DNA of 38,090 bases from assembly GCF_003732545.1 (NCBI RefSeq), contig NZ_AYKF01000079.1, positions 1-38,090 of the forward strand, read 5' to 3'. Shown piece after piece: positions 7,818 through 16,796 of the stretch (its first letter is position 1; every line of letters begins with the position of its first letter). The position numbers were made by a program, and so were the translations under genes. The notes under the pieces were generated by a model, which saw only the letters and a program-made list of their open reading frames with translations, searched no databases and was not told where the DNA came from. Origin of the DNA: Salinisphaera orenii subsp. halophila YIM 95161 (lineage in GTDB: Bacteria; Pseudomonadota; Gammaproteobacteria; Nevskiales; Salinisphaeraceae).

Positions 7818-9152
7818 TCAGCTGCTCGAGGGTTCCCGCCGGCCGATCTCGCTCTGCAGCTCGGCGTGGCGGCGCCGGTCGAGCGGGAAGTGCCACATCA
7901 ACGCCACCACGCCGAGCTTGATCGCCACCGGCAGCAGGCCGTAGAGCACGGCGAGCGTCCACAGCGCGGTGGCGTCGTTGTCGCCGCCGGCCTCGAAGCC
8001 GGCCAGCCAGAGCATCGGATAGGCGATGCCCAGCGCGATCGCGAAGGCCAGCTTGGTGGCCATGCCCCAGAGGCCGAAGTACAGCCCGGCCCGGCCGTCG
8101 CCGCCGGCCGCGGTGTCCTCGTCGATGACATCCGCCTGGATGGAGGCGGCGATCGCCTGATCCACACCGAGACAGGCGCCGCCGAGCACGCAGATCACAC
8201 CGTAGGCGATGTAGTCGCCCTCGCCCAGCGTCACGGTGAACACGAACACCGCGCTCACCCAGAGCATGGACGCGCACCAGAGCCGATGCTTGGACCAGTT
8301 GCGGCCGATGCGCAGCCACAGCGGCAGCCCGAGCACCGCGGAGAGGAAGTAGATGGCCAGAAAGACGCCGCCGGTGACCTCGCTGCCGCCAAGAATTCCG
8401 ATCACGAAGAACAGGAACAGCGCCGCCGGCAGGCCGTTGGCCGCGCCGTTCAACAGATACGCGATCAGCAGGCGTCGGAACGGGGCGTTGGCCGCGAGCA
8501 GCCGCCAGCTCTGCGCCCAGCGGATATGCGAGGCTCGCCCGCCGTCGGGCTCGGGCACGCGCCACAGAAACACGGCCGTGGTCAGCGGCAGGGCCACGAG
8601 CAGAAACACCGCGATCGCCGCCAGGCCCGCCGCCGCGTCGCCGGCCGCGCGCTGGGCGAGCGCCGGCAGCAGGATCGCCGCGAGCGTGCCGAGCACGAAA
8701 AAGCCCTCGCGCCAGGCGGTGATGCGCGAACGCTCGTCGTAGTCCGCCGAGAGCTCGGCGCCGAGCGTGGTGTAGGGCAGATAGATCAGGGTCCAGCCCA
8801 GATAGGCCAGCATGCTCCAGACCAGCAGATACGCCGCACCCGCATCGGCGCCCGGCACGAACAGGAACCAGGCCGCCAGCATCAGCAGCGGCGTCCCGAG
8901 CGCGATGAACGGCCGGCGCCGGCCGAAACGCGTCGTCAGCCGATCCGAGGCGGTGCCGATGAGCGGGTCCGAGATCACGTCAAACAGGCGTGCGGCGAAT
9001 ATCAGCACGCCGACCAGGCCGGTATTGAGCGCCGGCATCTCGGCGTAGAACGGCGGCAGATAGACCGTCAGTGGCAGCCCCAGGGCCGCCAGCGGCAGGC
9101 CGAGCAGACCATAGGCCGACAGCATCGGCCAGCGATAGCCGACCGCCCTCAT
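7818..9152 (-). CDS. GPH/MFS-type sugar-cation symporter-like transporter
   Basis: A 444-residue polytopic membrane protein with about 12 hydrophobic segments, matching the MFS_2 (glycoside-pentoside-hexuronide:cation symporter) family. The loop after the second helix, DVISDPLIGTASDRLTTRFG, carries the family's D-P-x-x-G-x-x-S-D-R signature. GRRRPFI and the WREGFF segment also fit. It is the last gene of the cfa operon; its ATG overlaps the cfa stop (ATGA). Although the family is named for sugars, members in cyclopropane-fatty-acid operons may handle lipids or lipid precursors; that is inference. The longer open frame in this phase reads antiphase through cfa and is rejected. Confidence 0.88.
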   Translation of the reverse strand: MRAVGYRWPMLSAYGLLGLPLAALGLPLTVYLPPFYAEMPALNTGLVGVLIFAARLFDVISDPLIGTASDRLTTRFGRRRPFIALGTPLLMLAAWFLFVPGADAGAAYLLVWSMLAYLGWTLIYLPYTTLGAELSADYDERSRITAWREGFFVLGTLAAILLPALAQRAAGDAAAGLAAIAVFLLVALPLTTAVFLWRVPEPDGGRASHIRWAQSWRLLAANAPFRRLLIAYLLNGAANGLPAALFLFFVIGILGGSEVTGGVFLAIYFLSAVLGLPLWLRIGRNWSKHRLWCASMLWVSAVFVFTVTLGEGDYIAYGVICVLGGACLGVDQAIAASIQADVIDEDTAAGGDGRAGLYFGLWGMATKLAFAIALGIAYPMLWLAGFEAGGDNDATALWTLAVLYGLLPVAIKLGVVALMWHFPLDRRRHAELQSEIGRREPSSS

Positions 9153-10381
9153 CGGGCGCTCTCCCCGATCGGACGCTCGAGCGCGATCTGCATGAGATCG
9201 ATGTTGCCGGAGTTGAAGCCCGCCGCGCAGTAGGCGAGATAGTAGCGCCACATGCGCAGGAACGACGCCCCGTGCAGGGCCTCGATCTCGGCGCCGCGCG
9301 CGACCACCCGCGCGTCCCAGCGCATGAGCGTGCGCGCATAGTCGCGGCCGTGGAAGTCGCGTTCGCGCACGTTCAGCCCGGCGCGGGCGGCCTCGCGCTC
9401 GAACACGGCCGGCGAGGCGAGCATGCCGCCCGGGAAGATGTACTCCTGAATGAAGTCCACGTTCGCGCGGTAGTAGTCGAAGCGGCTGTCGTCGATCGTG
9501 ATCGCCTGGATCGCGGCCCGTCCGCCGGGTTTGAGCGCGCGGAAGATCGCACCGAAGTAGTCCGGCCAGTAGCGCTCGCCCACGGCCTCGTACATCTCGA
9601 TGGAGACGACGTGATCGAAGCGCTCGTCGACGTCGCGGTAATCGCGCAGCTGGAAGTCCAGCTGCTGTTCCAGCCCGGCCTCGGTCGCGGCCCGGCGGGC
9701 GAAGGTCAGCTGCTCGGTCGACAGCGTCAGACCGGTGACGTGGCAGTCGGCCTGGCGGGCGGCGTAGCGGGCGAACCCGCCCCAGCCGCAGCCGATCTCG
9801 AGGATGCGGTCGCCCGGCTGCACGTCGAGCCGGGCCAGCAGGCGGGCGTACTTGCGCCGCTGGGCGCTCGCCAGATCCTCCTCCGGATGCGCGAACAGGG
9901 CCGAGGAATAGGTCCAGGTCTCGTCCAGCCACAGGCCGTAGAAGTCGTTGCCCAGATCGTAGTGATAGGCGATGTTGCGCCGCGCGCCGCGGCGCGAGTT
10001 GCGGCGCAGGCGGTGCCGCACCGCACTCATCGCGGTATACAAATGCTGCAGGCGCGAGAAATCCGGCTCGAGCGCATCCTCGTTGAGGTGCAGCAGATAG
10101 ATGAGTGCGGCCAGATCCGGCGTGTCCCACTCCCCGGCCATATAGCCTTCGGCGAAGCCGATGGAACCGGCCTTGAACAGGCGCGTGACCATGCGCGGCG
10201 AGACGATGCGCAGGGCCGCGCTCGGCCCCGGTCGGCGGCCGACGAACAGCGCCAGCGAGCCGCCGGGCAGCGCGACCTCGAGACGGCCGGTATGCAGCCG
10301 GTCCAGGCGTTTGACGACCTGACGCTCGCGCCAGGTCGCCGGCCGGCCGGTTTGCTTGGTCGCGCGGTGGCTCGAATGCAT
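9149..10381 (-). CDS. cfa: Cyclopropane-fatty-acyl-phospholipid synthase
   Basis: SAM-dependent enzyme that methylenates double bonds of membrane phospholipid acyl chains. The 410 residues include YDLGNDFYGLWLDETWTYSS (141-160), the SAM loop LEIGCGWGG (194-202), IEMYEAVGERYW with the catalytic Glu (E262), GGMLAS, and the C-terminal YYLAYCAAGF segment. An N-terminal regulatory/lipid-binding domain covers about 1-120. The start is uncertain: ATG at 10381 follows the DUF1365 stop by seven bases with a weak GAAG ahead. An in-frame ATG at 10399 would overlap that gene by 11 bases. The gene lies in a four-gene membrane-modification operon. Confidence 0.95.
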   Translation of the reverse strand: MHSSHRATKQTGRPATWRERQVVKRLDRLHTGRLEVALPGGSLALFVGRRPGPSAALRIVSPRMVTRLFKAGSIGFAEGYMAGEWDTPDLAALIYLLHLNEDALEPDFSRLQHLYTAMSAVRHRLRRNSRRGARRNIAYHYDLGNDFYGLWLDETWTYSSALFAHPEEDLASAQRRKYARLLARLDVQPGDRILEIGCGWGGFARYAARQADCHVTGLTLSTEQLTFARRAATEAGLEQQLDFQLRDYRDVDERFDHVVSIEMYEAVGERYWPDYFGAIFRALKPGGRAAIQAITIDDSRFDYYRANVDFIQEYIFPGGMLASPAVFEREAARAGLNVRERDFHGRDYARTLMRWDARVVARGAEIEALHGASFLRMWRYYLAYCAAGFNSGNIDLMQIALERPIGESAR

Positions 10382-10388
10382 GACGGCT

Positions 10389-11156
10389 TCAGGACACATT
10401 GGAGTCGTGCGGTTTGGGTTTGGGGCGATAGCCGGCGCCGCGCAGCCAGAGCTTGAGCGCCTGCCAGTGGATTGCGGCGATGACCTTGAAGGGCAGCAGC
10501 GGCCGCGCCAGCGCGGCCCGCAGCAGGGCGGCGGTGGTCAGCGGTCGGCGCTCGCCGGTCAGCGTGGTGGCGATGCGCAGCGTCTGACCGCTGTCGTCGT
10601 ACAGCCGGATACCCACGCCCAGGCGCTCGTCGGGATCCAGAAAATGAAAGCGATAGCGGCCGTCACGATCGAGAAAGGGCGAGACGTGAAACCGCTTGGC
10701 CTTGTCCGCCGTGACCTGCGGACCCATCGCCGCACCCTCGGCGTGGAGTACGTAGAAGTGATGCTCGCCGAAAGTGTTGTGGACCTGGGCGACGATCGCG
10801 CGCAGCCCGCCGTCGGCGTGCTCGCAGTAGAACAGGCTGAGCGGATTGAAGCCATAGCCGAGCACCCGCGGCATCGCCAGCAGGCGCACGCGGCCGCCGG
10901 CCAGGGTCACGCCGCGATCGGCCAGCAGTGCCTCCAGCCACGGCCGCAGCGGACTGCCGTCGTGCGGGCCATGGTCGGCGTCGTGGAACGACAGCCAGTT
11001 GAAACGATTGCGCGAGAGCAGCGGCGTGGCCGCGCAGGCGGCGTCGATCGCGTCGATGTCCAGCAGCAGGTACCACGCCCGGTAGCCGAAACGATAGCGC
11101 GGCGCGCCCGGCCGCCGGTGCATGATGCGGGCAATGTAGAGCGCGTGTGCCGCCAT
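10389..11156 (-). CDS. DUF1365 family protein
   Basis: A 255-residue protein of the DUF1365 family, almost always found beside cyclopropane-fatty-acid synthase and an amine-oxidase-like flavoprotein. It is thought to act in the same lipid modification, but the biochemistry is not settled. Family marks are the N-terminal ALYIARIMHRRPG with YRFGYRAWYLLLDID, then VLGYGFNPLSLFYC in the middle and HVSPFLDRDGRYRF. The start at 11156 shares one base with the stop of the flavoprotein (TGATG). The 29 residues of open frame upstream lie inside that gene and are rejected. Confidence 0.92.
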   Translation of the reverse strand: MAAHALYIARIMHRRPGAPRYRFGYRAWYLLLDIDAIDAACAATPLLSRNRFNWLSFHDADHGPHDGSPLRPWLEALLADRGVTLAGGRVRLLAMPRVLGYGFNPLSLFYCEHADGGLRAIVAQVHNTFGEHHFYVLHAEGAAMGPQVTADKAKRFHVSPFLDRDGRYRFHFLDPDERLGVGIRLYDDSGQTLRIATTLTGERRPLTTAALLRAALARPLLPFKVIAAIHWQALKLWLRGAGYRPKPKPHDSNVS

Positions 11157-12412
11157 CACCGACGCCAGGCCACGCGCGCACCCAGTCCCTCGGCCACGCG
11201 GACCGCGGCCGCGAGACCGTCCTCGTGAAAACCGTAGCCGCACCAGGCGCCGCAGTGCCAGACGCCGCCCGCGCCCTGGATCGTGTCCAGCTCGCGCTGA
11301 GCCGCGACCGCGCGGCCGTCGAGCACGGGATGGTCGTAGGTCAGCTCGCGGATGACGCGCCCGGCCGCCGGTTCAGTCAGTGGATTGAGACTGACGAAAT
11401 AGTCGGTGGCGCCGGCAATCGACTGCAGCCGGTTCATCCAGTACGTCACCGCAACGCGCTGATCGGAGACCGCATCGCGATCGGCGAGATAGTTCCAGGA
11501 CGACCAGACCGCGCGCCGGCGCGGCATCAGCGCGGCATCGGTGTGCAGGATCGCCCGGTTGCGCTGGAAATCGAACGCCGACAGCAGCCGCTGCTCGGCC
11601 GACGACGGCCCGGCCAGCAGTGCCCGGGTGGTATCGGCGTGGCAGGCGAACACGACATGGTCGAAGTGTTCGTCGTCGCCGCGGGCGGTCGTCACACGCA
11701 CGCCGGCGGCGTCGCGCTCGACGCCGGTGACCGCACAGTCCAGCCGCAGGCGCGCGCCGAGCGCCGCGGCGATCGCCTGCACGTAGCGCCGGCTGCCGCC
11801 GGCGACCGTACGCCACTGCGGCCGATCGCGGATATCCAGCAGCCCGTGGTTGTCGAAGAACCGCAGGAACGGCGCGACCGGAAAATCACGCATGCCGGCA
11901 GCCGGCGTCGACCAGATGGCCGCGGCCATGGGCAGAAGATAGCGCGCGGCGAAGGCGCGGCCGTAGCGGTTTCGGTCGAGGAACGCGCCCAGCGGCTCGT
12001 CGGGCAGCGCGTCGTTCGCGATCAGGCGTTTGCCCTGGCGATTGAAGCGCAGGATGTCGGCCAGCATGCGCCAGTGCGCGGCATCGGCGATGCGCCGCGT
12101 CTGGGCGAACAGCGTGCGCCAGCTATCGCCCGCCCACTCGATCGCGCCGCCCGCGATGGATACGCCGAAGGACATGTCGCTGGCCGTGGTCGGCACCTCG
12201 AGCTCGGCCAGAAGCGACTGAAAATACGGATAATTCCGGTCGTTCAGCACGATGAAGCCGGTATCGACCGGCTGTGTGCCGGCCATCACCGTATGGGCGT
12301 GGCCGCCGGCGCGGGCCTCGGCCTCGAACACCGTGACATCGGCCTGCTCGCGCAGCAGCCAGGCCGCGCCCAGCCCGGCGATGCCGCTGCCCACGATGGC
12401 GATTCGCTGCAT
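11156..12412 (-). CDS. FAD-dependent amine-oxidase-like oxidoreductase
   Basis: A 418-residue flavoprotein with an N-terminal dinucleotide-binding fold: IAIVGSGIAGLGAAWLL (4-20) and a Glu ending the second strand (E30). GGHAHT (37-42) is typical of this cfa-linked group. The C-terminal FAD contact region is HCGAWCGYGFHEDGL. It is first in the operon with DUF1365, cfa and the transporter, and probably supplies a redox step in acyl-chain modification. The start at 12412 (MQRIAIVG) gives the normal short N-terminus. The substrate is unknown. A divergent 229-bp region separates it from mdh. Confidence 0.93.
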   Translation of the reverse strand: MQRIAIVGSGIAGLGAAWLLREQADVTVFEAEARAGGHAHTVMAGTQPVDTGFIVLNDRNYPYFQSLLAELEVPTTASDMSFGVSIAGGAIEWAGDSWRTLFAQTRRIADAAHWRMLADILRFNRQGKRLIANDALPDEPLGAFLDRNRYGRAFAARYLLPMAAAIWSTPAAGMRDFPVAPFLRFFDNHGLLDIRDRPQWRTVAGGSRRYVQAIAAALGARLRLDCAVTGVERDAAGVRVTTARGDDEHFDHVVFACHADTTRALLAGPSSAEQRLLSAFDFQRNRAILHTDAALMPRRRAVWSSWNYLADRDAVSDQRVAVTYWMNRLQSIAGATDYFVSLNPLTEPAAGRVIRELTYDHPVLDGRAVAAQRELDTIQGAGGVWHCGAWCGYGFHEDGLAAAVRVAEGLGARVAWRR

Positions 12413-12484
12413 GTGGTTCGTCCTGTGACCGGAAACTGCCGCCAAAGAGCGGTCATACGGCGCGCCCGCGCGGGTGGATGCCTT

Positions 12485-12513
12485 TTTACCCGGTTTCGTG
12501 TTTGGGCTATGCT
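12485..12513 (+). promoter_or_regulatory. Candidate sigma-70 promoter for mdh
   Basis: TTTACC (12485-12490) and TATGCT (12508-12513) with a 17-bp spacer, each matching consensus at four of six positions. It sits in the divergent gap between the flavoprotein operon and mdh and would give a leader of roughly 120 bases. It lies in a locally AT-richer patch. Confidence 0.45.
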
Positions 12514-12641
12514 CTACGCCGCGTTTTTCAAGCCCGGCCCGCCGCGCCATCGCGCGATCCGCCCGTTCGTCGGCGATCGCCGGAGGGCGTCGGCGACGCG
12601 CTCAGGGCCCAGGCATCGACGACCTTCGCAAAGGAGCAGCC

Positions 12642-13613
12642 ATGAAAGAACCTGTACGCGTAGCCATCACCGGCGGCGCCGGCAACATCAGCTATTCGCT
12701 GATCTTCCGCATCGCCGCCGGCGACATGCTGGGCCCCGACCAGCCGGTGATCCTGCAGCTGCTCGAAATCCCGCCGGCCATGGACGCGCTCAAGGGCGTG
12801 ATCATGGAAATCAACGACTGCGCCTTCCCACTCGTGCACGGCGTCTCCGGCAGCGACAAGCCCGAAGAAGCCTTCAAGGACGTGGACATCGCCCTGCTGG
12901 TCGGCTCCAAGCCGCGCGGCAAGGGCATGGAGCGCTCGGACCTGCTCAAGGCCAACGGCGACATCTTCTCTGTCCAGGGCGCAGCACTCAACGACAACGC
13001 CTCGAAGGACGTCAAGGTCCTGGTGGTCGGCAATCCGGCCAACACCAACGCGCTGATCGCCGCGGCCAACGCGCCGGATCTGGACAACAGACAGTTCACC
13101 GCCATGATGCGGCTGGACCACAACCGCGCCCTGTCGCAGCTGGCCCAGAAGACCGATGCCCACGTCACCGACATCGACCGGATGATGGTCTGGGGCAATC
13201 ACAGCGCGACCCAGTATCCGGACATCAGCAAGGCCACCGTCAAGGGCAAGCCCGCCCTGGATCTGGTCGACCGCGACTGGTACGAGAACGATTTCATCCC
13301 GACCGTGCAGAAGCGCGGCGCGGCGATCATCGAAGCCCGTGGCGCCTCGAGTGCGGCCTCGGCGGCCTCGGCCGCCATCGACCATGTGCGTGACTGGGTG
13401 ATGGGCTCGGACGGCATCGTCTCGATGGGCATTCCCTCCGACGGCAGCTACGGCGTCGCCGAAGGCATCATGTTCTCCTATCCCGTCATCTGCCGGAACG
13501 GCGACTACGAGATCGTCCAGGATCTGAAGATCGACGAATTCAGCCGTGAGCGCATGAAAGCCACGGAAGACGAACTGCGCGGCGAGCGCGAAGCCGTCGC
13601 CGATCTGCTCTGA
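12642..13613 (+). CDS. mdh: Malate dehydrogenase
   Basis: NAD-dependent interconversion of malate and oxaloacetate in the TCA cycle. The 323-residue protein has the cytosolic/chloroplast-like MDH layout, not the E. coli type. The N-terminal [11 protein letters not shown] is the cofactor loop. [15 protein letters not shown] carries the substrate-loop arginines (R92, R98). VVGNPANTN follows, then RLDHNRA with D159 and R162, and [11 protein letters not shown] with catalytic His187. The ATG at 12642 has a strong AAGGAG five bases upstream. It is monocistronic, with a hairpin directly after it. Confidence 0.97.
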   Translation: MKEPVRVAITGGAGNISYSLIFRIAAGDMLGPDQPVILQLLEIPPAMDALKGVIMEINDCAFPLVHGVSGSDKPEEAFKDVDIALLVGSKPRGKGMERSDLLKANGDIFSVQGAALNDNASKDVKVLVVGNPANTNALIAAANAPDLDNRQFTAMMRLDHNRALSQLAQKTDAHVTDIDRMMVWGNHSATQYPDISKATVKGKPALDLVDRDWYENDFIPTVQKRGAAIIEARGASSAASAASAAIDHVRDWVMGSDGIVSMGIPSDGSYGVAEGIMFSYPVICRNGDYEIVQDLKIDEFSRERMKATEDELRGEREAVADLL

Positions 13614-13624
13614 TCCGCCGCGTC

Positions 13625-13649
13625 GACGCCGGACCGCCGGTCCGGCGTC
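13625..13649 (+). terminator. Strong hairpin after mdh
   Basis: A perfect 11-bp stem (GACGCCGGACC / GGTCCGGCGTC) with a 3-nt loop begins 12 bases after the mdh stop. No T-run follows, but position and strength fit an intrinsic-like terminator in a GC-rich genome. Confidence 0.55.
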
Positions 13650-13740
13650 TCATCCCCGCCTCGAGTCCGACCATGCACGATGATCGCCGCGCGACGGGCT
13701 CATTTTTGGGTTGCGCTCTCGAATCCCGGCGTGCCCTCTC

Positions 13741-14649
13741 GTGAGCGGTAGAACCGGGCTCACCGTCGCGCGCAGCCTGCGCGCGCTGTCGCCGGCGGTC
13801 CGGCGCTCGCTGCTTCGGCGGCTCGACCGACTGGCATTTCTCGATCGCTCACTGGCCGCCTGCGGTCAGACGACCTATACCCACGCCGGGCGCCGGATCA
13901 CCGTCGATGCGGGCGATCGCGTCGGCCGCGAGATGCTCAAGAACGGCTTTACCGAGCAGCCGTTCGTGGCGCTGGTCCGCCGTCATTTCACCGATGCCGG
14001 GGGCTGTTTTCTCGATATCGGCGCCAATCTCGGCAACTACGCGCTGGCGCTGGCCCCGCATTACCGGCAGACCTACGCCTTCGAACCCAACCCCGTGTCC
14101 TTTCGACTGCTGCAGCAGAACGCACACGACAACCCGTCGTTGGGGATCGAGCCGATCCGCATGGGCCTGTCCGCGCATACCGGTACGGCTGCGTTCTATC
14201 CCAACAATGCCGGCAACTCCGGCGCGTCGGGGCTGGAGAAAAAGCGGCCGGGCGGCGAACGCATCGAGGTCGAGATCGCACGGGGCGACGATTTCCTGCC
14301 CCGCTTCGCCCCCTTCGTTGCCGCGATCAAGATCGACGTGGAAGGCCACGAGCTGGATGTGCTCCGCGGGCTGGAGCGAACGCTCGAACGCGACCGGCCG
14401 GTGATCTTCATGGAGTGGCTGACCGACACCATGCGCACGAAGGGCGGCTTCGACGCGCTGCGGGCGCTACTGCCCGACTACACGCTGCTGGTGCCGGCGG
14501 CGCGCGGCCAGAGCGGCCGCATCAAGACCGCGGCGCCCAAGCACCGCCTGACCCTGCTGACACCGCTGGCCGAGCCCCACCGCTCCAAGTACAACCTCGT
14601 GTTCTGCGTGCCCCGCGAACGCGCGGACGCGATCGCGACACACGGCTGA
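13741..14649 (+). CDS. FkbM-family methyltransferase
   Basis: SAM-dependent methyltransferase, usually acting on hydroxyls of sugars or polyketides and common in surface-glycan clusters. The SAM loop is FLDIGANLGNYALAL (90-104). FEPNP at 114-118 holds the acidic residue contacting SAM, and KIDVEGHELDVLRGLE (197-212) is the FkbM hallmark. The start is uncertain: the GTG at 13741 gives a plausible 302-residue protein, while an in-frame TTG at 13711 would add ten residues; neither has a good Shine-Dalgarno. It converges on the glycosyltransferase at 14657, with only seven bases between stops. It probably O-methylates a sugar of the same glycan. Confidence 0.88.
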   Translation: MSGRTGLTVARSLRALSPAVRRSLLRRLDRLAFLDRSLAACGQTTYTHAGRRITVDAGDRVGREMLKNGFTEQPFVALVRRHFTDAGGCFLDIGANLGNYALALAPHYRQTYAFEPNPVSFRLLQQNAHDNPSLGIEPIRMGLSAHTGTAAFYPNNAGNSGASGLEKKRPGGERIEVEIARGDDFLPRFAPFVAAIKIDVEGHELDVLRGLERTLERDRPVIFMEWLTDTMRTKGGFDALRALLPDYTLLVPAARGQSGRIKTAAPKHRLTLLTPLAEPHRSKYNLVFCVPRERADAIATHG

Positions 14650-14656
14650 GGCCCGC

Positions 14657-15898
14657 TCAGCCGCCGAGCCGACCGGTGCGGTGAAAACGGGTCACCGCGT
14701 CCATCACACAGGCCGCGTGGCCTTCGTAGGAGAACACATCCCGGGCCCGCCGGATGCCGGATGCGCTCATGCGTTCGTAGGTGGCGGCATCGCGGAACAG
14801 CGCCTGCACGGCGTCGGCCGCGGCCTCGGGCGCGACCGCGCGCGGCTCGCGGATGCTGTCGGTGCCGGGATCGTAGACGTATTCGGGCAGATCCTGGATC
14901 CGGCCGCCGAGGGCCCGGTATTCCGACAGATCCAGCTCGGGCTGGACCACCCGGCCGCATTCGCCGTGGACGACGATCTCCGGCAGGCCGTCGACATTGC
15001 TCGCGACCACGGGGCAGCCGTGCACCATCGCCTCGACCGCCACGGCGCCGAAGGGCTCGCGCAGCGCCAGATGCAGCAGACAATCGACCGTGGCGTAGAA
15101 GGCCGACATGTTCCGGACCAGCCCGTGCAGGGTCACCCGATCGCCCAGCCCGAGCGTCTCGATCAGGTCGGCGACCGTGGCCTCCTCGGCTCCGGTACCC
15201 GCGATATGCAGATGGGCGGCGACGCCGCGCGCGTTCAGTGCGTGCAGGGCGTGGACCGCGAGAACCACGCCCTTGATCGACTCCAGCCGGGCGGCCACGC
15301 CGATATGCAGGACGTCGGCGTCCGGGAAGTGCCGCGGCATCGACTCGGCGGGCACCATGTTTGGCCTGAGCGCGTTGCGACAGAGCCGGATCTCGCCGGT
15401 ATAGCCCCAGCGCAGTTCCAGCATGCGCCGGGAGGCATTGGAGTTGGCCAGGGCGCCGCCGACCGAATCCAGAAGCCGGCGCTTGGCTCCCTCCTCCCCC
15501 GGCAGCCAGGACGAGCCGCGGTCCCAGTAGATGCACCGGGACCCGCCCACGGCCCGCACGGCGCGCCAGTTCTCACCCATGCGGTTCCAGAGCAGCGCCA
15601 CATCCGGCCGGTGGCGCGCCGCAATCCGGCGCTGATGGGCGGCACGCAGAAACGCGGGCCGGCTCGGAATCTTCCAGCGGCCGAGACGCTTCTCGAAATC
15701 GATGCCCTCCGCATCGGCTTCGATCTCGCGTGCCAGATGCGGATGAATGCGCTTGCTGCAGGCCACGACCGCGTGCGACACGTCAAAGCGCTGGCGCGTG
15801 TGGTGGATGAACTGGGCGAACTGGTGCTCGACGCCCCCCACCGCCGCCAGACTCACGTAATGGAGTATCCGGATCGGCCGCTCGCGACTGTTCGACAT
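14657..15898 (-). CDS. GT4-type glycosyltransferase, subfamily member 1
   Basis: A 413-residue GT-B-fold retaining glycosyltransferase. It opens with ILHYVSLAAVGGVEHQF (11-27), carrying the acceptor-side glycine loop. It has the YWDRGSSW motif (124-131), NASRRMLELRW (154-164), and the donor-site E-x7-E motif EPFGAVAVE (281-289). A C-terminal VYDP block at 341-344 is shared with three other proteins here (24221, 30310, 31560). The start at 15898 (MSNSRERPIRILHYV) is preferred over the longer frame, which overlaps the previous gene. It is last in a minus-strand operon after two GT8-like genes. Sugar and acceptor are unknown; lipopolysaccharide core is the likely product. Confidence 0.88.
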   Translation of the reverse strand: MSNSRERPIRILHYVSLAAVGGVEHQFAQFIHHTRQRFDVSHAVVACSKRIHPHLAREIEADAEGIDFEKRLGRWKIPSRPAFLRAAHQRRIAARHRPDVALLWNRMGENWRAVRAVGGSRCIYWDRGSSWLPGEEGAKRRLLDSVGGALANSNASRRMLELRWGYTGEIRLCRNALRPNMVPAESMPRHFPDADVLHIGVAARLESIKGVVLAVHALHALNARGVAAHLHIAGTGAEEATVADLIETLGLGDRVTLHGLVRNMSAFYATVDCLLHLALREPFGAVAVEAMVHGCPVVASNVDGLPEIVVHGECGRVVQPELDLSEYRALGGRIQDLPEYVYDPGTDSIREPRAVAPEAAADAVQALFRDAATYERMSASGIRRARDVFSYEGHAACVMDAVTRFHRTGRLGG

Positions 15899-15935
15899 GC
15901 CGTGACGAATCCGTTGGGCGCGCCGCGCGGCTGCC

Positions 15936-16796
15936 TCAGTCGAACGACTGCGGCAGCCGCGTGACGCCGAGTTCCTGCGACAGGTAGCGCTGGACCTCTT
16001 CACGCGGATATTCGCGGATCACCTTGTTGGTGACGTGAACGATGCACGCCTCGGCGCCGGCCCCGTCGAACAGATAGCGCAGCAGTATGAAGCCCGTATC
16101 CGGAAAATGGCCGGGCCCGTCCGGGCCGGCCACGCTGTACAGACAGGTCTGATCGGACTGCCAGCGGCCGCTGCGCACGACCTTCTCCCATCGTTCGACG
16201 ATCGGCATCCCCCGTTTCATGTCCACCAGGACAACGCCGCCGTGATAGGCGTTGTCGACCGGCTTGTCGTTCGAATAGCACAGCAGCGGCCACGTCGCGA
16301 GGGCCGGCTTCATGGTTTCGTACCACGCCGCCAGCGGCGAGGCGACCACGAGATCGGAATCCAGATACAGGAACACCGGCTCGCTGACGTAGTGCATCAG
16401 CACTTGCTTGCAGCCCTTGGCGATCAGCCGGTTTCCGGCCGGCGGCGCGTGGACGACCACGACGTTATCCAGCGGCTCGAAAAGCTCGGGCAGGTCGGTG
16501 ATGACGTAGATCGGCCCTTGATACGCCCCGCGATCGCGCAGCGAGGTGATCATGGTCAGACACCAGTCGGCGTATTTGTCGCCCATCGCGACCGCGCCCA
16601 CCGCCAGTTCCGGGCAGGCCGGATCCGGTCGGGTTGCGGCGTCGCGCCTGCCGTAGACCGACCCGAAACGCAGCCGGGCCCGCCAGATGAGATCACGGCG
16701 CTGGTGTCGCAGCCGCCGCGGCAGCGAACGCGGCTCGAGATAGCGGTTGGCCGCGGGGACGTCCTCGGCGGCTCCAGGGGTCCGCGGCGAACTCAT
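15936..16796 (-). CDS. GT8-like glycosyltransferase, second tandem copy
   Basis: A 286-residue GT-A-type nucleotide-sugar transferase. After a basic N-terminal region comes ELAVGAVAMGDKYADWCLTM, then PIYVITDLP. The metal-binding DSD motif is in VFLYLDSDLV (D146, D148). VDNAYHGGVVLVD and SDQTCLY follow, consistent with a GT8-like core. It aligns along its whole length with the gene at 16793 (shared RHxRRD-xW, DWCL-MI-SLR-RG, GP-YV-T), so it is a tandem duplicate with diverged specificity. The ATG overlaps the stop of that gene (ATGA). It would act on the cytoplasmic side of glycan assembly. Confidence 0.82.
   Translation of the reverse strand: MSSPRTPGAAEDVPAANRYLEPRSLPRRLRHQRRDLIWRARLRFGSVYGRRDAATRPDPACPELAVGAVAMGDKYADWCLTMITSLRDRGAYQGPIYVITDLPELFEPLDNVVVVHAPPAGNRLIAKGCKQVLMHYVSEPVFLYLDSDLVVASPLAAWYETMKPALATWPLLCYSNDKPVDNAYHGGVVLVDMKRGMPIVERWEKVVRSGRWQSDQTCLYSVAGPDGPGHFPDTGFILLRYLFDGAGAEACIVHVTNKVIREYPREEVQRYLSQELGVTRLPQSFD

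Noticed and set aside
7300-7944. Open frames of 150-210 codons in the gap after the SCO gene
   Set aside because: Their Arg/Ala-rich translations have no motif, some extend into the transporter gene antisense, and there is no ribosome-binding site.
7866-10456. Two long plus-strand open frames of about 455 and 461 codons across the transporter and cfa genes
   Set aside because: They are antisense to convincing transporter and cfa genes, have low-complexity Arg/Gln/Ala-rich translations and show no family motif. They are typical high-GC shadow frames.
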